From Sphingomonas koreensis (lineage in GTDB: Bacteria > Pseudomonadota > Alphaproteobacteria > Sphingomonadales > Sphingomonadaceae): a stretch of DNA of 64,000 nt. Every line of letters begins with the position of its first letter. The stretch's first letter is position 1. Location of the stretch: NCBI RefSeq assembly GCF_002797435.1, contig NZ_PGEN01000001.1:3904501-3968500 (forward strand), written 5' to 3'. Shown piece after piece: positions 42,652 through 51,996 of the stretch. The position numbers and the translations under genes were made by a program. Below the pieces are notes generated by a model. The model had not been told where the DNA came from. It saw nothing but the letters and a program-made list of their open reading frames with translations, and ran no database searches.

Positions 42652-44601
42652 ATGATGCGTAGCCTGACTGGTCTTGCCTTGCTCCTCCCGATCCTTGTCG
42701 GGTCCACGGCCGCGCAGGACGCGCGGCGCAGTACGTCATGGCGGGGGGACGACTGGCCTGTGCAGACTTCGCCGATTCTGCGCGATGACGCGATGGAGGC
42801 GAGGATCGCCGGGATCGTGGCAGCGATGACGCTCGAGCAGAAGATCGGGCAGATGACCCAGCCGGATATCCGCTACGTCACGCCCGATGAGGTGCGGACC
42901 CACTATATCGGCTCGGTCCTGAACGGCGGCGGCGCATGGCCGGGAATGCGGAAGGACGCTGCGCTGGCCGACTGGACTGCCTTGTCCGACGCCTATTACC
43001 GCGCGTCGATGTCCACCGACATGAAGGTGCAAGTGCCGGTGATCTGGGGCACCGACGCGGTACATGGACATGGGAATGTCGCCGGCGCGACGCTGTTTCC
43101 GCACAATATCGGCCTCGGCGCGGCGCGCGATCCCGGCCTGGTCGAGCGGATCGGCCGCGCGACCGCGAAGCAGGTTCGCGCGACCGGCATAAGCTGGGTG
43201 TTCGCGCCTACGCTCGCGGTCGGCGAGAATCGCCGCTGGGGCCGGACCTATGAAAGCTATTCGAGCGATCCGGCGATCGTTGCCAGCTATGGCGCGGCCA
43301 TGGTGCGGGGGCTGCAGGGCGGCCTCAAGGGCGACGGCGACGTGGTCGCGACCGCGAAACACTATCTGGGCGATGGCGGCACCTTCCAGGGCGTCGATCA
43401 GGGCGAGAACCGCGCGAGCCGCAAGCACATGATCCAGGTCCAGGCTGCGGGCTATTATCCTGCGCTCGATGCCGGCGTGCAGACGGTGATGGCGACCTAC
43501 AACAGCTGGAAGGATGTCGCTGCCAGCAAGGATTACGGAAAGATTCATGGCAACCGCGAGCTGCTGACGGACGTGCTCAAGGGGCGGCTGGGCTTTGACG
43601 GTTTCGTCGTTTCCGACTGGAACGGCATCGAGCAGGTGCCCGGTTGCAGCAAGGCGCATTGCCCGCAGGCGATCAATGCCGGGATCGACATGGTGATGGT
43701 ACCGGAGGACTGGAAGGCGTTCATCGCGAACACCGTCGCCGATGTGCGCGAAGGCCGCATCGCAATGGCGCGGATCGATGACGCGGTGACCCGCATCCTG
43801 CGCGTCAAGCTCCGCTCAGGACTGTTCGAGCGCAATCCGGCTGCAACCGCCTGGGCGGCGCGGCCCGAGGCGCTCGACGATCGCGCGCTGGCACGCGAGG
43901 CGGTGCGCAAGTCGGTCGTGCTGCTCAAGAACGGCGGTGCGCTGCCCCTGGCGCCGGACAAGCGCGTACTGGTGGTGGGCGCAAGCGCGGACAGCCTTTC
44001 CAACCAGACCGGCGGGTGGTCGCTCACCTGGCAGGGAACCGAGAACGGCAATGCCGATTTCCGCGGTGGCACGACGCTGCTCGCCGCGTTGCGCAAGGCG
44101 CTCGGCGAGGCCAACGTCACCTATTCGCCCGACGGGAGCAACGTCGATGTGACGCGGTTCGATCGCGTTGTCGCGGTGATCGGCGAGACGCCCTATGCCG
44201 AATATCACGGCGACGTCCGCTTCCCCAGGCCGGTGGCGCACAGCCAGCTGCGCCCGTCCGACCGCGCGGTGATCGACGCGGTTGCGGGGAAGGGCGTGCC
44301 GGTCGTGACAATCCTCTATTCGGGGCGCCCGGCCTATGCGAACGACCTGATCAACCGCTCCGATGCGTTCGTGGCGGCGTTCCTTCCGGGGACCGAGGCG
44401 GATGGCCTGGCAGACGTGCTGCTGAAGCGCGGGCATGACTTTACCGGGCGGCTGTCCTTCGCCTGGCCAGGCTCGGCGTGCTCGACCGGCGAGGCGCCAG
44501 GAGACATCGTGCAGTTTCCGCGCGGCTATGGGCTGAGCTATGGCAAGGCGAAGCGGACCGTTCGGCTTCCCGAGCCGGCGGTGCCCGCCGCATGCCGATG
44601 A
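42652..44601 (+). CDS. Glycoside hydrolase family 3 beta-glucosidase
   Basis: About 649 residues with a signal peptide (SLTGLALLLPILVGSTAAQ). The catalytic (beta/alpha)8 domain has MTLEQKIGQMTQP, GTDAVHGHGNVAGATLFPHN, KHYLGDGGT and the nucleophile Asp322 in GFVVSDWNGIEQ. The C-terminal alpha/beta sandwich ends near 640; it lacks the extra C-terminal domain found in longer ExoP-like relatives. It should release glucose from beta-linked oligosaccharides in the periplasm. No strong ribosome binding site, so expression may be modest. Confidence 0.92.
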   Translation: MMRSLTGLALLLPILVGSTAAQDARRSTSWRGDDWPVQTSPILRDDAMEARIAGIVAAMTLEQKIGQMTQPDIRYVTPDEVRTHYIGSVLNGGGAWPGMRKDAALADWTALSDAYYRASMSTDMKVQVPVIWGTDAVHGHGNVAGATLFPHNIGLGAARDPGLVERIGRATAKQVRATGISWVFAPTLAVGENRRWGRTYESYSSDPAIVASYGAAMVRGLQGGLKGDGDVVATAKHYLGDGGTFQGVDQGENRASRKHMIQVQAAGYYPALDAGVQTVMATYNSWKDVAASKDYGKIHGNRELLTDVLKGRLGFDGFVVSDWNGIEQVPGCSKAHCPQAINAGIDMVMVPEDWKAFIANTVADVREGRIAMARIDDAVTRILRVKLRSGLFERNPAATAWAARPEALDDRALAREAVRKSVVLLKNGGALPLAPDKRVLVVGASADSLSNQTGGWSLTWQGTENGNADFRGGTTLLAALRKALGEANVTYSPDGSNVDVTRFDRVVAVIGETPYAEYHGDVRFPRPVAHSQLRPSDRAVIDAVAGKGVPVVTILYSGRPAYANDLINRSDAFVAAFLPGTEADGLADVLLKRGHDFTGRLSFAWPGSACSTGEAPGDIVQFPRGYGLSYGKAKRTVRLPEPAVPAACR

Positions 44602-44617
44602 CGTTCCCGGGGGGAAC

Positions 44618-46123
44618 ATGAAGCAGATCAAGCGCATACTGATCGTCGGCGGCGGATCGGCGGGGTGGATGACCGCCGCGCTGCTCGCGCGCCTGTTCGA
44701 GGGGCTTTACGAAATCACCCTCGTCGAGTCCGAGGAGATCGGCACCATCGGCGTGGGCGAGGCGACGATCCCCGCGATCAAGAAGTACAACGAACTCCTG
44801 GCGCTCGACGAAGACGATTTCATGCGCCGTACGCAGGGCAGTTTCAAACTGGGTATCCAGTTCGTCGACTGGTGGCGCAACGGCGAGAGCTATATCCACG
44901 GCTTCGGCCTGATCGGCCAGGACCTCGGCTGGCTGCGCTGCCACCATTACTGGCTCAAGATGCGTGGGCAGGGCCGCGCATCGGACTTCTCAAATTATTC
45001 GATCAACACCGCCGCCGCGCTCGCGGACAAGTTCATGCGCGCCGATCCGCGGATGACTGAATCGCCGATCGGGCATATTGCGCACGCGTTCCACTTCGAC
45101 GCTGGCCTCTATGCCCGATACCTGCGCGACTACGCCGAGGCGCGCGGCGTCCGGCGGCGCGAGGGCAAGGTGATGGACGTAACGCTGCGGGGCGATGACG
45201 GGTTCGTGGAATCCGTGACGATGGCCGACGGCGAAGTGATCGCCGCTGATTTCTTCGTCGATTGCTCGGGCTTCCGCGGACTGATCATCGAACAGGCGAT
45301 GCAGACCGGCTATGAGACCTGGACGCACTGGCTGCCCTGCGACCGCGCGATCGCGGTGCCCTGCGCGCGGATCGAGCCGTTCACTCCCTATACGCGGGCG
45401 ACGGCGCGCACTGCGGGCTGGCAGTGGCGCATCCCGCTCCAGCACCGCACCGGCAACGGTCATGTCTATTCGAGCCAGTATATCGACGATGCCGAGGCCG
45501 AGCGTCAGCTTCTCGACAATCTCGACGGCGCGCAACTCGCCGAGCCCAACCGCATCCGCTTCACCACCGGCAAGCGCAAGCAGATCTGGAACCGCAACTG
45601 CGTCGCGATCGGGCTCGCCTCGGGCTTTCTCGAGCCGCTCGAATCGACGAGCATCCACCTGATCCAGTCGTCGATCATCCGGATGGTGCGGCTGTTGCCC
45701 GATGCCGGCTTCGATCCCGCCGGCATCGCCGAATTCAACCGTCAGACCGACTTCGAGTACGAGCGCATCCGCGACTTCATCATCCTTCACTACAAGGCGA
45801 CGGAGCGGGACGACACGCCCTTCTGGCGCTATTGCCGTGACATGGACGTCCCCACCACGCTCCAGCGCAAGATCGACCTGTTCGCGGCCAACGGCCGCAT
45901 CTTCCGCGAGGACGAAGAGCTGTTCGCGGAAGAGAGCTGGATCCAGGTGTTGCTGGGCCAGGGCGTGATGCCGCGCGGCTATGACCCGCTGGTCGATGTC
46001 AAGGACGAGGGCGAGATCGCGCAGTATCTGGGCGACATCGAGCGGGTCATCCGCAAGTGCGTCGATGTGATGCCCGACCACGCGGCCTATGTCGCGAGGA
46101 CCTGCCCGGCACGAGCTTCCTGA
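44618..46123 (+). CDS. Flavin-dependent tryptophan-halogenase-like protein
   Basis: 501 residues. FAD-binding GGGSAGWMTAALLARLF, then GVGEATIPAIKKYN, Lys77 in SFKLGIQFVDWW (equivalent to Lys79 of PrnA), the halogenase signature AGWQWRIP and FLEPLESTSIHL with Glu342 (equivalent to Glu346). The halogenation residues are therefore intact. Such genes are common in sphingomonad and xanthomonad sugar loci next to TonB receptors, where their substrate is unknown and halogenation has rarely been shown. It starts 16 bases after the GH3 stop. Confidence 0.9.
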   Translation: MKQIKRILIVGGGSAGWMTAALLARLFEGLYEITLVESEEIGTIGVGEATIPAIKKYNELLALDEDDFMRRTQGSFKLGIQFVDWWRNGESYIHGFGLIGQDLGWLRCHHYWLKMRGQGRASDFSNYSINTAAALADKFMRADPRMTESPIGHIAHAFHFDAGLYARYLRDYAEARGVRRREGKVMDVTLRGDDGFVESVTMADGEVIAADFFVDCSGFRGLIIEQAMQTGYETWTHWLPCDRAIAVPCARIEPFTPYTRATARTAGWQWRIPLQHRTGNGHVYSSQYIDDAEAERQLLDNLDGAQLAEPNRIRFTTGKRKQIWNRNCVAIGLASGFLEPLESTSIHLIQSSIIRMVRLLPDAGFDPAGIAEFNRQTDFEYERIRDFIILHYKATERDDTPFWRYCRDMDVPTTLQRKIDLFAANGRIFREDEELFAEESWIQVLLGQGVMPRGYDPLVDVKDEGEIAQYLGDIERVIRKCVDVMPDHAAYVARTCPARAS

Positions 46124-46145
46124 CGGCGTGGTGAGGAGAGAAACG

Positions 46146-47558
46146 ATGCGGATCATGGCCGGATTTTCCACGCTGGCGCTGGCTGGATGTGCCGCCGCTG
46201 CGACGCCGGGGACGGACAGCGTCGAGGCATGGCTGACGCTGCCGGACCAGTCGGCGCTGCTCGCGCAGCAATCCCCGATTCCTTTCGGTGGCGAGGGCGG
46301 GACGATAGTGATCGCTGTCGACCCCGCGCAGCGCTTTCAGAAGATTGTCGGCTTTGGGGCCTCGATCACCGACGCTTCGGCTTGGCTGATCGAGAAGAAG
46401 ATGTCTCCGGCGCAGCGTGACGCGCTGCTCAAGGACCTGTTCGGTCCCGCGCCGGGGATCAATCTGAGCTTCACCCGCCTGACCGTCGGCGCGTCCGATT
46501 TCTCGCGCACGCACTACAGTTATGACGACAGGCCCAAAGGCCAGACCGATCCGCAGCTAAGGCATTTCTCGATCGCTCCGGCAAGAGAGGTGGTGCTCCC
46601 CGCCGTACGGGCTGCCCGGCGGATCAATCCGAAGATCGCGCTGATGATATCGCCGTGGAGCGCGCCGGGCTGGATGAAGAGCACGGATTCGCTGATCAAG
46701 GGCACGCTAAAGCCGGAGGCCTATGCGCCCTTCGCCGCCTATCTGCGCCGCACCGCGCAGGAATTCGCACGCGAGGCCGGGCCGGTCGATTATCTCAGCA
46801 TCCAGAACGAGCCGGATTTCGAACCCGAAGACTATCCGGGCATGCGGCTCAGCCCCGCCCAGCGCGCCGAGGTGATCGGCCGGCATGTCGGACCCGAATT
46901 CGCGCGTGCGGGGCTGAATACGAAGATCCTCGACTGGGACCACAACTGGGACAAACCCGAACAGCCGCTCGGCGTGCTGGCCGATCCGGTGGCTGCCAAA
47001 TATGTCTCGGGTGTCGCGTGGCACTGCTATGGCGGCGATGTCGCCGCGCAGTCGAAGGTGCGGGAGGCGCATCCCGACAAGGATGCCTTCTTCACCGAAT
47101 GCTCGGGCGGCGAATGGTCAAAGGCCTGGCCCGACAGCTGGGCCTGGACGGTGCGGACGCTGGTGATCGGTAGTGTCCGGCATTGGGCGCGCGGCGTGCT
47201 GATGTGGAACCTGGCGCTTGACGAGAATTACGGGCCGCGTCTCGGCGGGTGCGGGAACTGCCGCGGCGTGGTCAGGATCGACAGCAAGACCGGCCAGGTG
47301 ACCCGCAACCCTGAATATTATGCGCTCGGCCATGCCAGCCGCTTCGTCGAGCAGGGCGCATGGCGCATCGCCTCCGCGAGCACTCCGGGCGGGATCGAGA
47401 CTGTCGCGTTCCTCAACCCGGGGGGGACGCGAGTGCTGCTGGCGTTCAATGCGGGCGCCGCGGGGCAGGCCTTCGCCGTCGAGGCGGATGGCCGACGTTT
47501 CGCCTATACTCTTGCGCCGGGCGCGGCGGTCACCTTCCGATGGCGGGCGCCGCGCTGA
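46146..47558 (+). CDS. Glycoside hydrolase family 30 enzyme (beta-1,6-glucanase or glucosylceramidase-like)
   Basis: About 470 residues. Lipoprotein signal with LAGC. The catalytic domain has FQKIVGFGASITDASAW, MISPWSAPGWMK, acid/base Glu222 in SIQNEPDF and nucleophile Glu318 in FFTECSGGEW, the GH30 pattern; the C-terminal beta-sandwich follows. GH30 subfamilies include endo-beta-1,6-glucanases. Together with GH3 it suggests growth on beta-1,6- or mixed beta-glucans. GGAGAG precedes the ATG. Surface or periplasmic location depends on lipoprotein sorting. Confidence 0.9.
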   Translation: MRIMAGFSTLALAGCAAAATPGTDSVEAWLTLPDQSALLAQQSPIPFGGEGGTIVIAVDPAQRFQKIVGFGASITDASAWLIEKKMSPAQRDALLKDLFGPAPGINLSFTRLTVGASDFSRTHYSYDDRPKGQTDPQLRHFSIAPAREVVLPAVRAARRINPKIALMISPWSAPGWMKSTDSLIKGTLKPEAYAPFAAYLRRTAQEFAREAGPVDYLSIQNEPDFEPEDYPGMRLSPAQRAEVIGRHVGPEFARAGLNTKILDWDHNWDKPEQPLGVLADPVAAKYVSGVAWHCYGGDVAAQSKVREAHPDKDAFFTECSGGEWSKAWPDSWAWTVRTLVIGSVRHWARGVLMWNLALDENYGPRLGGCGNCRGVVRIDSKTGQVTRNPEYYALGHASRFVEQGAWRIASASTPGGIETVAFLNPGGTRVLLAFNAGAAGQAFAVEADGRRFAYTLAPGAAVTFRWRAPR

Positions 47559-48811
47559 GCACCCGCGCCGCCTTTGCTGCGGTCGCGGCGCTCTTCTTCG
47601 CCTGGGGCTTCGTCTGCGCCAATAACGATCCGCTGATTGCGGCGGTTCGTCACGTCTTCCGCCTGTCCTGGACCGAGGCGCTGCTTACGCATATCGTCTT
47701 CTTCTTCGCCTTCGCGACCGTCTCGCTTCCGGCTGCTGCATTGCTCGCACGGGCAGGGGCGACGCGGACGATCCTGATCGCGCTTGGGTCGATGCTAGCC
47801 GGTTGCCTCGTCATTCAGGCGGTGCGCTGGGTACCAGCGTTTGGAGTCGTCCTCGGCGGACTATTCCTGCTCGCCGCCGGTGTCGCCACGCTTCAGGTCG
47901 CCGCCAACCCGCTCGCGGCGGCGCTGGGACCGCCCGGGCAGCGTCACTTCCGCCTCACGCTGGCACATTCGCTCAACTCGCTCGGCATGGTCTGCGGCGC
48001 CCATTTCGGCGCGCAGTTCCTGCTGGCGGAAGTGAATCTCACGCCGGCGATGCCCGCCAGTCGCGTCGCTGGCGCACCGACCATCGCGCACGCCTTTCTG
48101 GTGATCGGCGGCCTCACCTTCGGTCTCGCCCTGCTGACCCTGGCCGTGCGTCGGACGATCGAGCGTGCTGCGCCAGCCCCTGCGCCGGGGGGCGGGCTGG
48201 GCGATGCGTTGCGGTCGCGCTGGGCGATCGCGGGCGCAGCTGCGATCGGCCTCTATGTCGGCGCCGAGGTATCGATCGGTAGCGTGCTGATCCCGTTTCT
48301 GTCATCTCCCGACACGCTGGGGCTCCCCGCCGCGGTCGCGGGGGCCTATGTCGCCAATCTCTACTGGGGTGGCGCGCTGGCCGGACGCTTTCTCGGCAGC
48401 TGGGCGTTGCGCTTCATCCCCGCGGCGCGACTGCTGGCACTGTTCGCGGGGAGCGCCGCAGCCCTGTGCCTGGCGGCGCTTGTCCTGCCCGGACCGGCCG
48501 CAGCCTGGTGCGTGCTCGCGATCGGGTTGTTCAACTCGATCCTGTTCCCGACCGTCTTCGGCCTAACGCTCGAACGGTCTGGCGTGAGTGAGGCGGCGAC
48601 GTCGGGACTGCTGTGCGTCGCCATCGGCGCTGGCGCAGTGCTGCCCTTCCTGGTCGGCCGGATCGCTGATCTGGCCGGCCTCGGTTGGACCTTCGTGATA
48701 CCGATGATCGGTTACGTCTATATTCTGGGGTTCGCTTTCCGAGCGGCGGCGAGCCCCGATACCGGAAGCAGCGCCGTCAATCGACGTCCAAGGTCTCGGG
48801 CTGAACGATGA
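47540..48811 (+). CDS. MFS sugar transporter (FucP/glucose-galactose type)
   Basis: 423 residues, twelve membrane helices. LFFAWGFVCANNDPLIAAVR matches the first helix of FucP-like proton symporters; FLVGRIADLAGLGW and the LPFL loop lie near the end. It would take the released sugar from periplasm to cytosol. ATG 47540 overlaps the GH30 gene by 19 bases; no other start gives a proper first helix. It is the last gene of the cluster. Confidence 0.88.
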   Translation: MAGAALSTRAAFAAVAALFFAWGFVCANNDPLIAAVRHVFRLSWTEALLTHIVFFFAFATVSLPAAALLARAGATRTILIALGSMLAGCLVIQAVRWVPAFGVVLGGLFLLAAGVATLQVAANPLAAALGPPGQRHFRLTLAHSLNSLGMVCGAHFGAQFLLAEVNLTPAMPASRVAGAPTIAHAFLVIGGLTFGLALLTLAVRRTIERAAPAPAPGGGLGDALRSRWAIAGAAAIGLYVGAEVSIGSVLIPFLSSPDTLGLPAAVAGAYVANLYWGGALAGRFLGSWALRFIPAARLLALFAGSAAALCLAALVLPGPAAAWCVLAIGLFNSILFPTVFGLTLERSGVSEAATSGLLCVAIGAGAVLPFLVGRIADLAGLGWTFVIPMIGYVYILGFAFRAAASPDTGSSAVNRRPRSRAER

Positions 48812-48930
48812 GCTAGCATACGAAGCTGTTGAAAATTCACGGCTTGAAGCCGCCTGACACTGCCGTTGGCCCGCGGGAGAAGAAGCTTCGTCGGGTGGCT
48901 CGGTTGGGACAGTGGGTCAAATTCACAAGA

Positions 48931-49040
48931 GAATATACCGCATTTCAAGTGCTTATAGGCTTTTTCGAGCGCTTGCCGGCGGTAGGAATTCGGTTCTTGC
49001 TACCGCCATGCGCTGGTTCGAACCCAGCCGCCCCAGCCAG
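48931..49040 (+). repeat. Attachment repeat copy 3 with flanking element end
   Basis: 48991-49040 matches the tRNA-Gln 3' part with three changes in 50 bases. About 58 bases upstream stands AATATACCGCATT, the same motif and spacing as before copy 2. The acceptor arm cannot form, so it is not a tRNA gene. It is the probable right end of the second island. The rest of the 340-base gap (48812-49152) holds no supported gene. Confidence 0.82.
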
Positions 49041-49152
49041 TTCTTCACTGAATTCCTGATTTGAGCGGTCCGGTTCGCTGGTGGGGGCGGCGTGCAATCG
49101 CGAATGGATCGGCAGTTCCCTGTGTATCTCGGGCTGAGTGGAGATACGGCAA

Positions 49153-50721
49153 TCAGCTTGCCATGACCCGAAGGGTGGCGACCCGATCGGCTTCCTCGGC
49201 GGGCTTGTCGCGACGGATCCGCAGAATCCGGGGAAAGCGCATCGCCAATCCCGATTTGTGCCGCTTCGACAAATGAATGGAGTCGAAGACCACTTCGAGT
49301 ACCAGCGTTTTCTCCACCTCACGGACCGGCCCGAACCGGGCCACGGTGTGGTTGCGCACGAAATTGTCTAGCCATTTCAGCTCTTCGTCGGTGAACCCCG
49401 AATAGGCCTTGCCGACCGGGAGCAATTCGCCCGCATCGCTCCAGCAGCCGAATGTGTAATCCGAATAGAAGCTCGCACGGCGCCCGTTGCCGCGCTGCGC
49501 GTACATCATCACGCAATCGGCGGTAAGCGGATCACGCTTCCATTTATACCACAGGCCGGCACGCCGTCCCGGGACATAGGGAGCATCCCGCCGCTTGAGC
49601 ATGACGCCCTCGATCGCAGCGTCGCGCGCGCCCGTACGCCGCGCGGCAAGGTCGTCCCAGTCCTTGGCATCGATCACCTGCGAAAGATCGAAATGGCTGG
49701 CGGCAAGACGGGGCAGGAAGGTCTCGAGCCTGCGCCGCCGATCATGCCAGGCCAGACTGCGCAGATCCTCGCCATCCACCGCCAGCAAGTCATAGACCCG
49801 CACGAATGCCGGATACTCGGCCAGCATCTGCTTCGACACCGTCTTGCGGCCGAGCCGTTGCTGGAGGGCGTTGAAGCTTGCCGCCTCACCGCCCTGCGCG
49901 TCGCCGCGTACCAGCAGCTCGCCGTCGATCACCGCATCCTGATCGAATGCCGCGATCAGTTCCGGGAACGCTCCGCTGATTTCCTCCCCGCCGCGGCTGT
50001 AGATGCGGGTCTCGCCACCGCCATGCACGATCTGGACGCGGATCCCGTCCCATTTCCATTCTGCGGCATAGTCATCGAGATCGACGGACCCGGCCTCGAG
50101 CGGATGCGCCAGCATGAACGGGCGGAAGAAGGGAAGATCGGAAAGATCCGGCCGCGCCGCTCTGCCTTCGCCCCATGCGAAGATCGGCGCGTAGGGTGGC
50201 GGTATCGCGTGCCAGACCTCCTCGACATCGTCGATCTGCACGTCGAAAGCCTGGGCAAATGCCTGTTTCGCCAGCCGCGCCGATACCCCGATCCGCATGC
50301 CGCCAAGCGCGAGCTTGAGCAGCGCGTATCGCCCATCGGCATCGAGCCGGTCGAGCAGCCCCGCGACGACCTGCGGGGCATCGGCGCGCGTCGCGGCGGA
50401 AAGCGCGGCGACCGCCTCGGATACGCTGGGATCATCCTGCTTGCGCAGCGCGTCCGGCCAGAGGAGGGCCGCCGTCTCCGCCGTATCGCCGACGAAATGC
50501 CGGGACAGCCGGAACAGCTCCTCGTCGACTCGCGTCGCGAGCAATGCCCGTACCATCGCGGATTTAACCGCCGGAAAATCGAGCGTCTCGGTCAGCGCGG
50601 CGATCGCCCAGCCACGATCGGGGTCGGGGGTATGGCGCAGATAGTCGGCGATCAGTGCCAGCTTGGTATTGCGGGAGCGGGTGTAGATCAGCCGGTCGAT
50701 CAGGGCGGCAAATCGCTTCAA
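49153..50721 (-). CDS. ATP-dependent DNA ligase (cisplatin-response type)
   Basis: 522 residues. An N-terminal DNA-binding region, then the adenylation motif EWKWDGIRVQ with Lys223, further nucleotidyltransferase motifs (VIDGELLV, EGVMLKRRDAPY, WYKWKRD), and a C-terminal OB domain. It seals nicks in repair using ATP. TTG 50721 is the start: GGAGGAGG precedes it and TTGA overlaps the stop of the partner exonuclease gene. The pair is a known conserved unit for ligase-associated repair. Confidence 0.9.
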   Translation of the reverse strand: MKRFAALIDRLIYTRSRNTKLALIADYLRHTPDPDRGWAIAALTETLDFPAVKSAMVRALLATRVDEELFRLSRHFVGDTAETAALLWPDALRKQDDPSVSEAVAALSAATRADAPQVVAGLLDRLDADGRYALLKLALGGMRIGVSARLAKQAFAQAFDVQIDDVEEVWHAIPPPYAPIFAWGEGRAARPDLSDLPFFRPFMLAHPLEAGSVDLDDYAAEWKWDGIRVQIVHGGGETRIYSRGGEEISGAFPELIAAFDQDAVIDGELLVRGDAQGGEAASFNALQQRLGRKTVSKQMLAEYPAFVRVYDLLAVDGEDLRSLAWHDRRRRLETFLPRLAASHFDLSQVIDAKDWDDLAARRTGARDAAIEGVMLKRRDAPYVPGRRAGLWYKWKRDPLTADCVMMYAQRGNGRRASFYSDYTFGCWSDAGELLPVGKAYSGFTDEELKWLDNFVRNHTVARFGPVREVEKTLVLEVVFDSIHLSKRHKSGLAMRFPRILRIRRDKPAEEADRVATLRVMAS

Positions 50722-51737
50722 GCCTCCTCCTCCAGGTCGCGTCCAACGAGATGCAGGGCTCGCGCCTTGCGCTGGTTGAGCGCGCACCAGCGCAACAAGC
50801 CTTCCTCACTGCCATGCGTGATCCAGCTCTCCTTCGGGTTCACCTCTGCGATCGTCGTCGTCAGTTCATCCCAGTCTGCATGATCCGAAATCACGAGCGG
50901 CAGCTCGACCATCCGCTGCCGCGCGCGTTGCCGCACACGCATCCAGCCCGAGGCCATGGCGGTGATGGGATCGGGCAGCCGCCGGGACCAGCGGTCATTC
51001 AGGGCGGCGGGTGGCGCGAGCACGATCTGTCCCCGCATCGCGTCCTTGGCGGTTTCGCTGACCAGCCGCAAATCACCCAGTTCGACGCCATGCTCGGTAT
51101 AGAGCGCGCACATCCGTTCCAGCGCGCCGTGGATATAGATGGGCAGCGCCCATCCACCCGCGCGCAGTTCGGCGATCACCCGCTGCGCCTTGCCCAGCGC
51201 ATAGGCGCCGACGAGGACGCAGCGCTCAGGTTCGGCGCGGACCGCGGCGATCAGTTTGCCAACCTCGTCCGCGGTCGGCGGGTGTCGGAACACCGGCAGG
51301 CCGAAGGTCGCCTCGGTAACGAGGATATCGCACGGCACAACCTCGAACGGCGCGCAGGTCGGGTCCGGCCGTCGCTTGTAGTCCCCGGTCACGACGATCC
51401 GTTCGCCTGCATAGTCCATCGCGATCTGTGCGCTGCCCAGCACGTGCCCGGCCGGATGAAAGGTGAAACGCACCCCGCCGCGTTCGAATCCGTCCTGATA
51501 GGAAAAGGCAGCATTGTGAGCCGCCCCGGCATCCACACCGTAGCGCAGCGACATGATTGCTAATGTCTCAGGCGTTGCGAACACGGCGCCATGCCCGCTG
51601 CGCGCATGATCGGCATGGCCATGCGTCACGACGGCGCGTTCTACCGGTTGGGACGGATCAATCCACAGATCGGCAGGCCGCACATACAGCCCGTGTGAAT
51701 GGGGTTCGACCCAGCTCGCCGCGCCCGCGCTCACCAC
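50718..51737 (-). CDS. Ligase-associated MBL-fold DNA exonuclease
   Basis: 339 residues. Metal site HGHADHARSGHG, then PAGHVLGSAQIA, TGDYKRR, TEATFGLPVF, ISDHADWDEL and a final TVHGSEEG-like THGSEEGLLRWC, the Snm1/Artemis-like exonuclease pattern. It trims DNA ends before ligation by the coupled ligase. GTG 51737 is the only start before the fold. Divergent from the sigma factor gene. Confidence 0.9.
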   Translation of the reverse strand: MVSAGAASWVEPHSHGLYVRPADLWIDPSQPVERAVVTHGHADHARSGHGAVFATPETLAIMSLRYGVDAGAAHNAAFSYQDGFERGGVRFTFHPAGHVLGSAQIAMDYAGERIVVTGDYKRRPDPTCAPFEVVPCDILVTEATFGLPVFRHPPTADEVGKLIAAVRAEPERCVLVGAYALGKAQRVIAELRAGGWALPIYIHGALERMCALYTEHGVELGDLRLVSETAKDAMRGQIVLAPPAALNDRWSRRLPDPITAMASGWMRVRQRARQRMVELPLVISDHADWDELTTTIAEVNPKESWITHGSEEGLLRWCALNQRKARALHLVGRDLEEEA

Positions 51738-51939
51738 GACGAAGTCAACGCGTGCTCATCATGTGCCGGGCGGGCGGAGACGGCCGGCGAGGGTGACCTT
51801 GGGCGCATTCGGGTTGGTGCTCTGCTCTCGCCGATCCTCTCGCAGAAAACCGCCGCACGGGGGAAGAGTTCCCGCTTCGCCTATCCACTCTGGAGGCACG
51901 CCAGGACAGCCGTCCGGAAGCGCCCGCCAAATCTGCTGG

Positions 51940-51964
51940 GGAACCGTTACGTGATTGGAATGTT
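51940..51964 (+). promoter_or_regulatory. EcfG-type promoter of the sigma factor gene
   Basis: GGAAC (51940-51944), a 16-base spacer, TGTT (51961-51964), one base from consensus. It lies downstream of a possible start at 51955 or overlaps it, which supports ATG 51997 as the real start. Confidence 0.55.
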
Positions 51965-51996
51965 GTGCTTTTATCTCTAGCAGCTGGGAAGATGCC

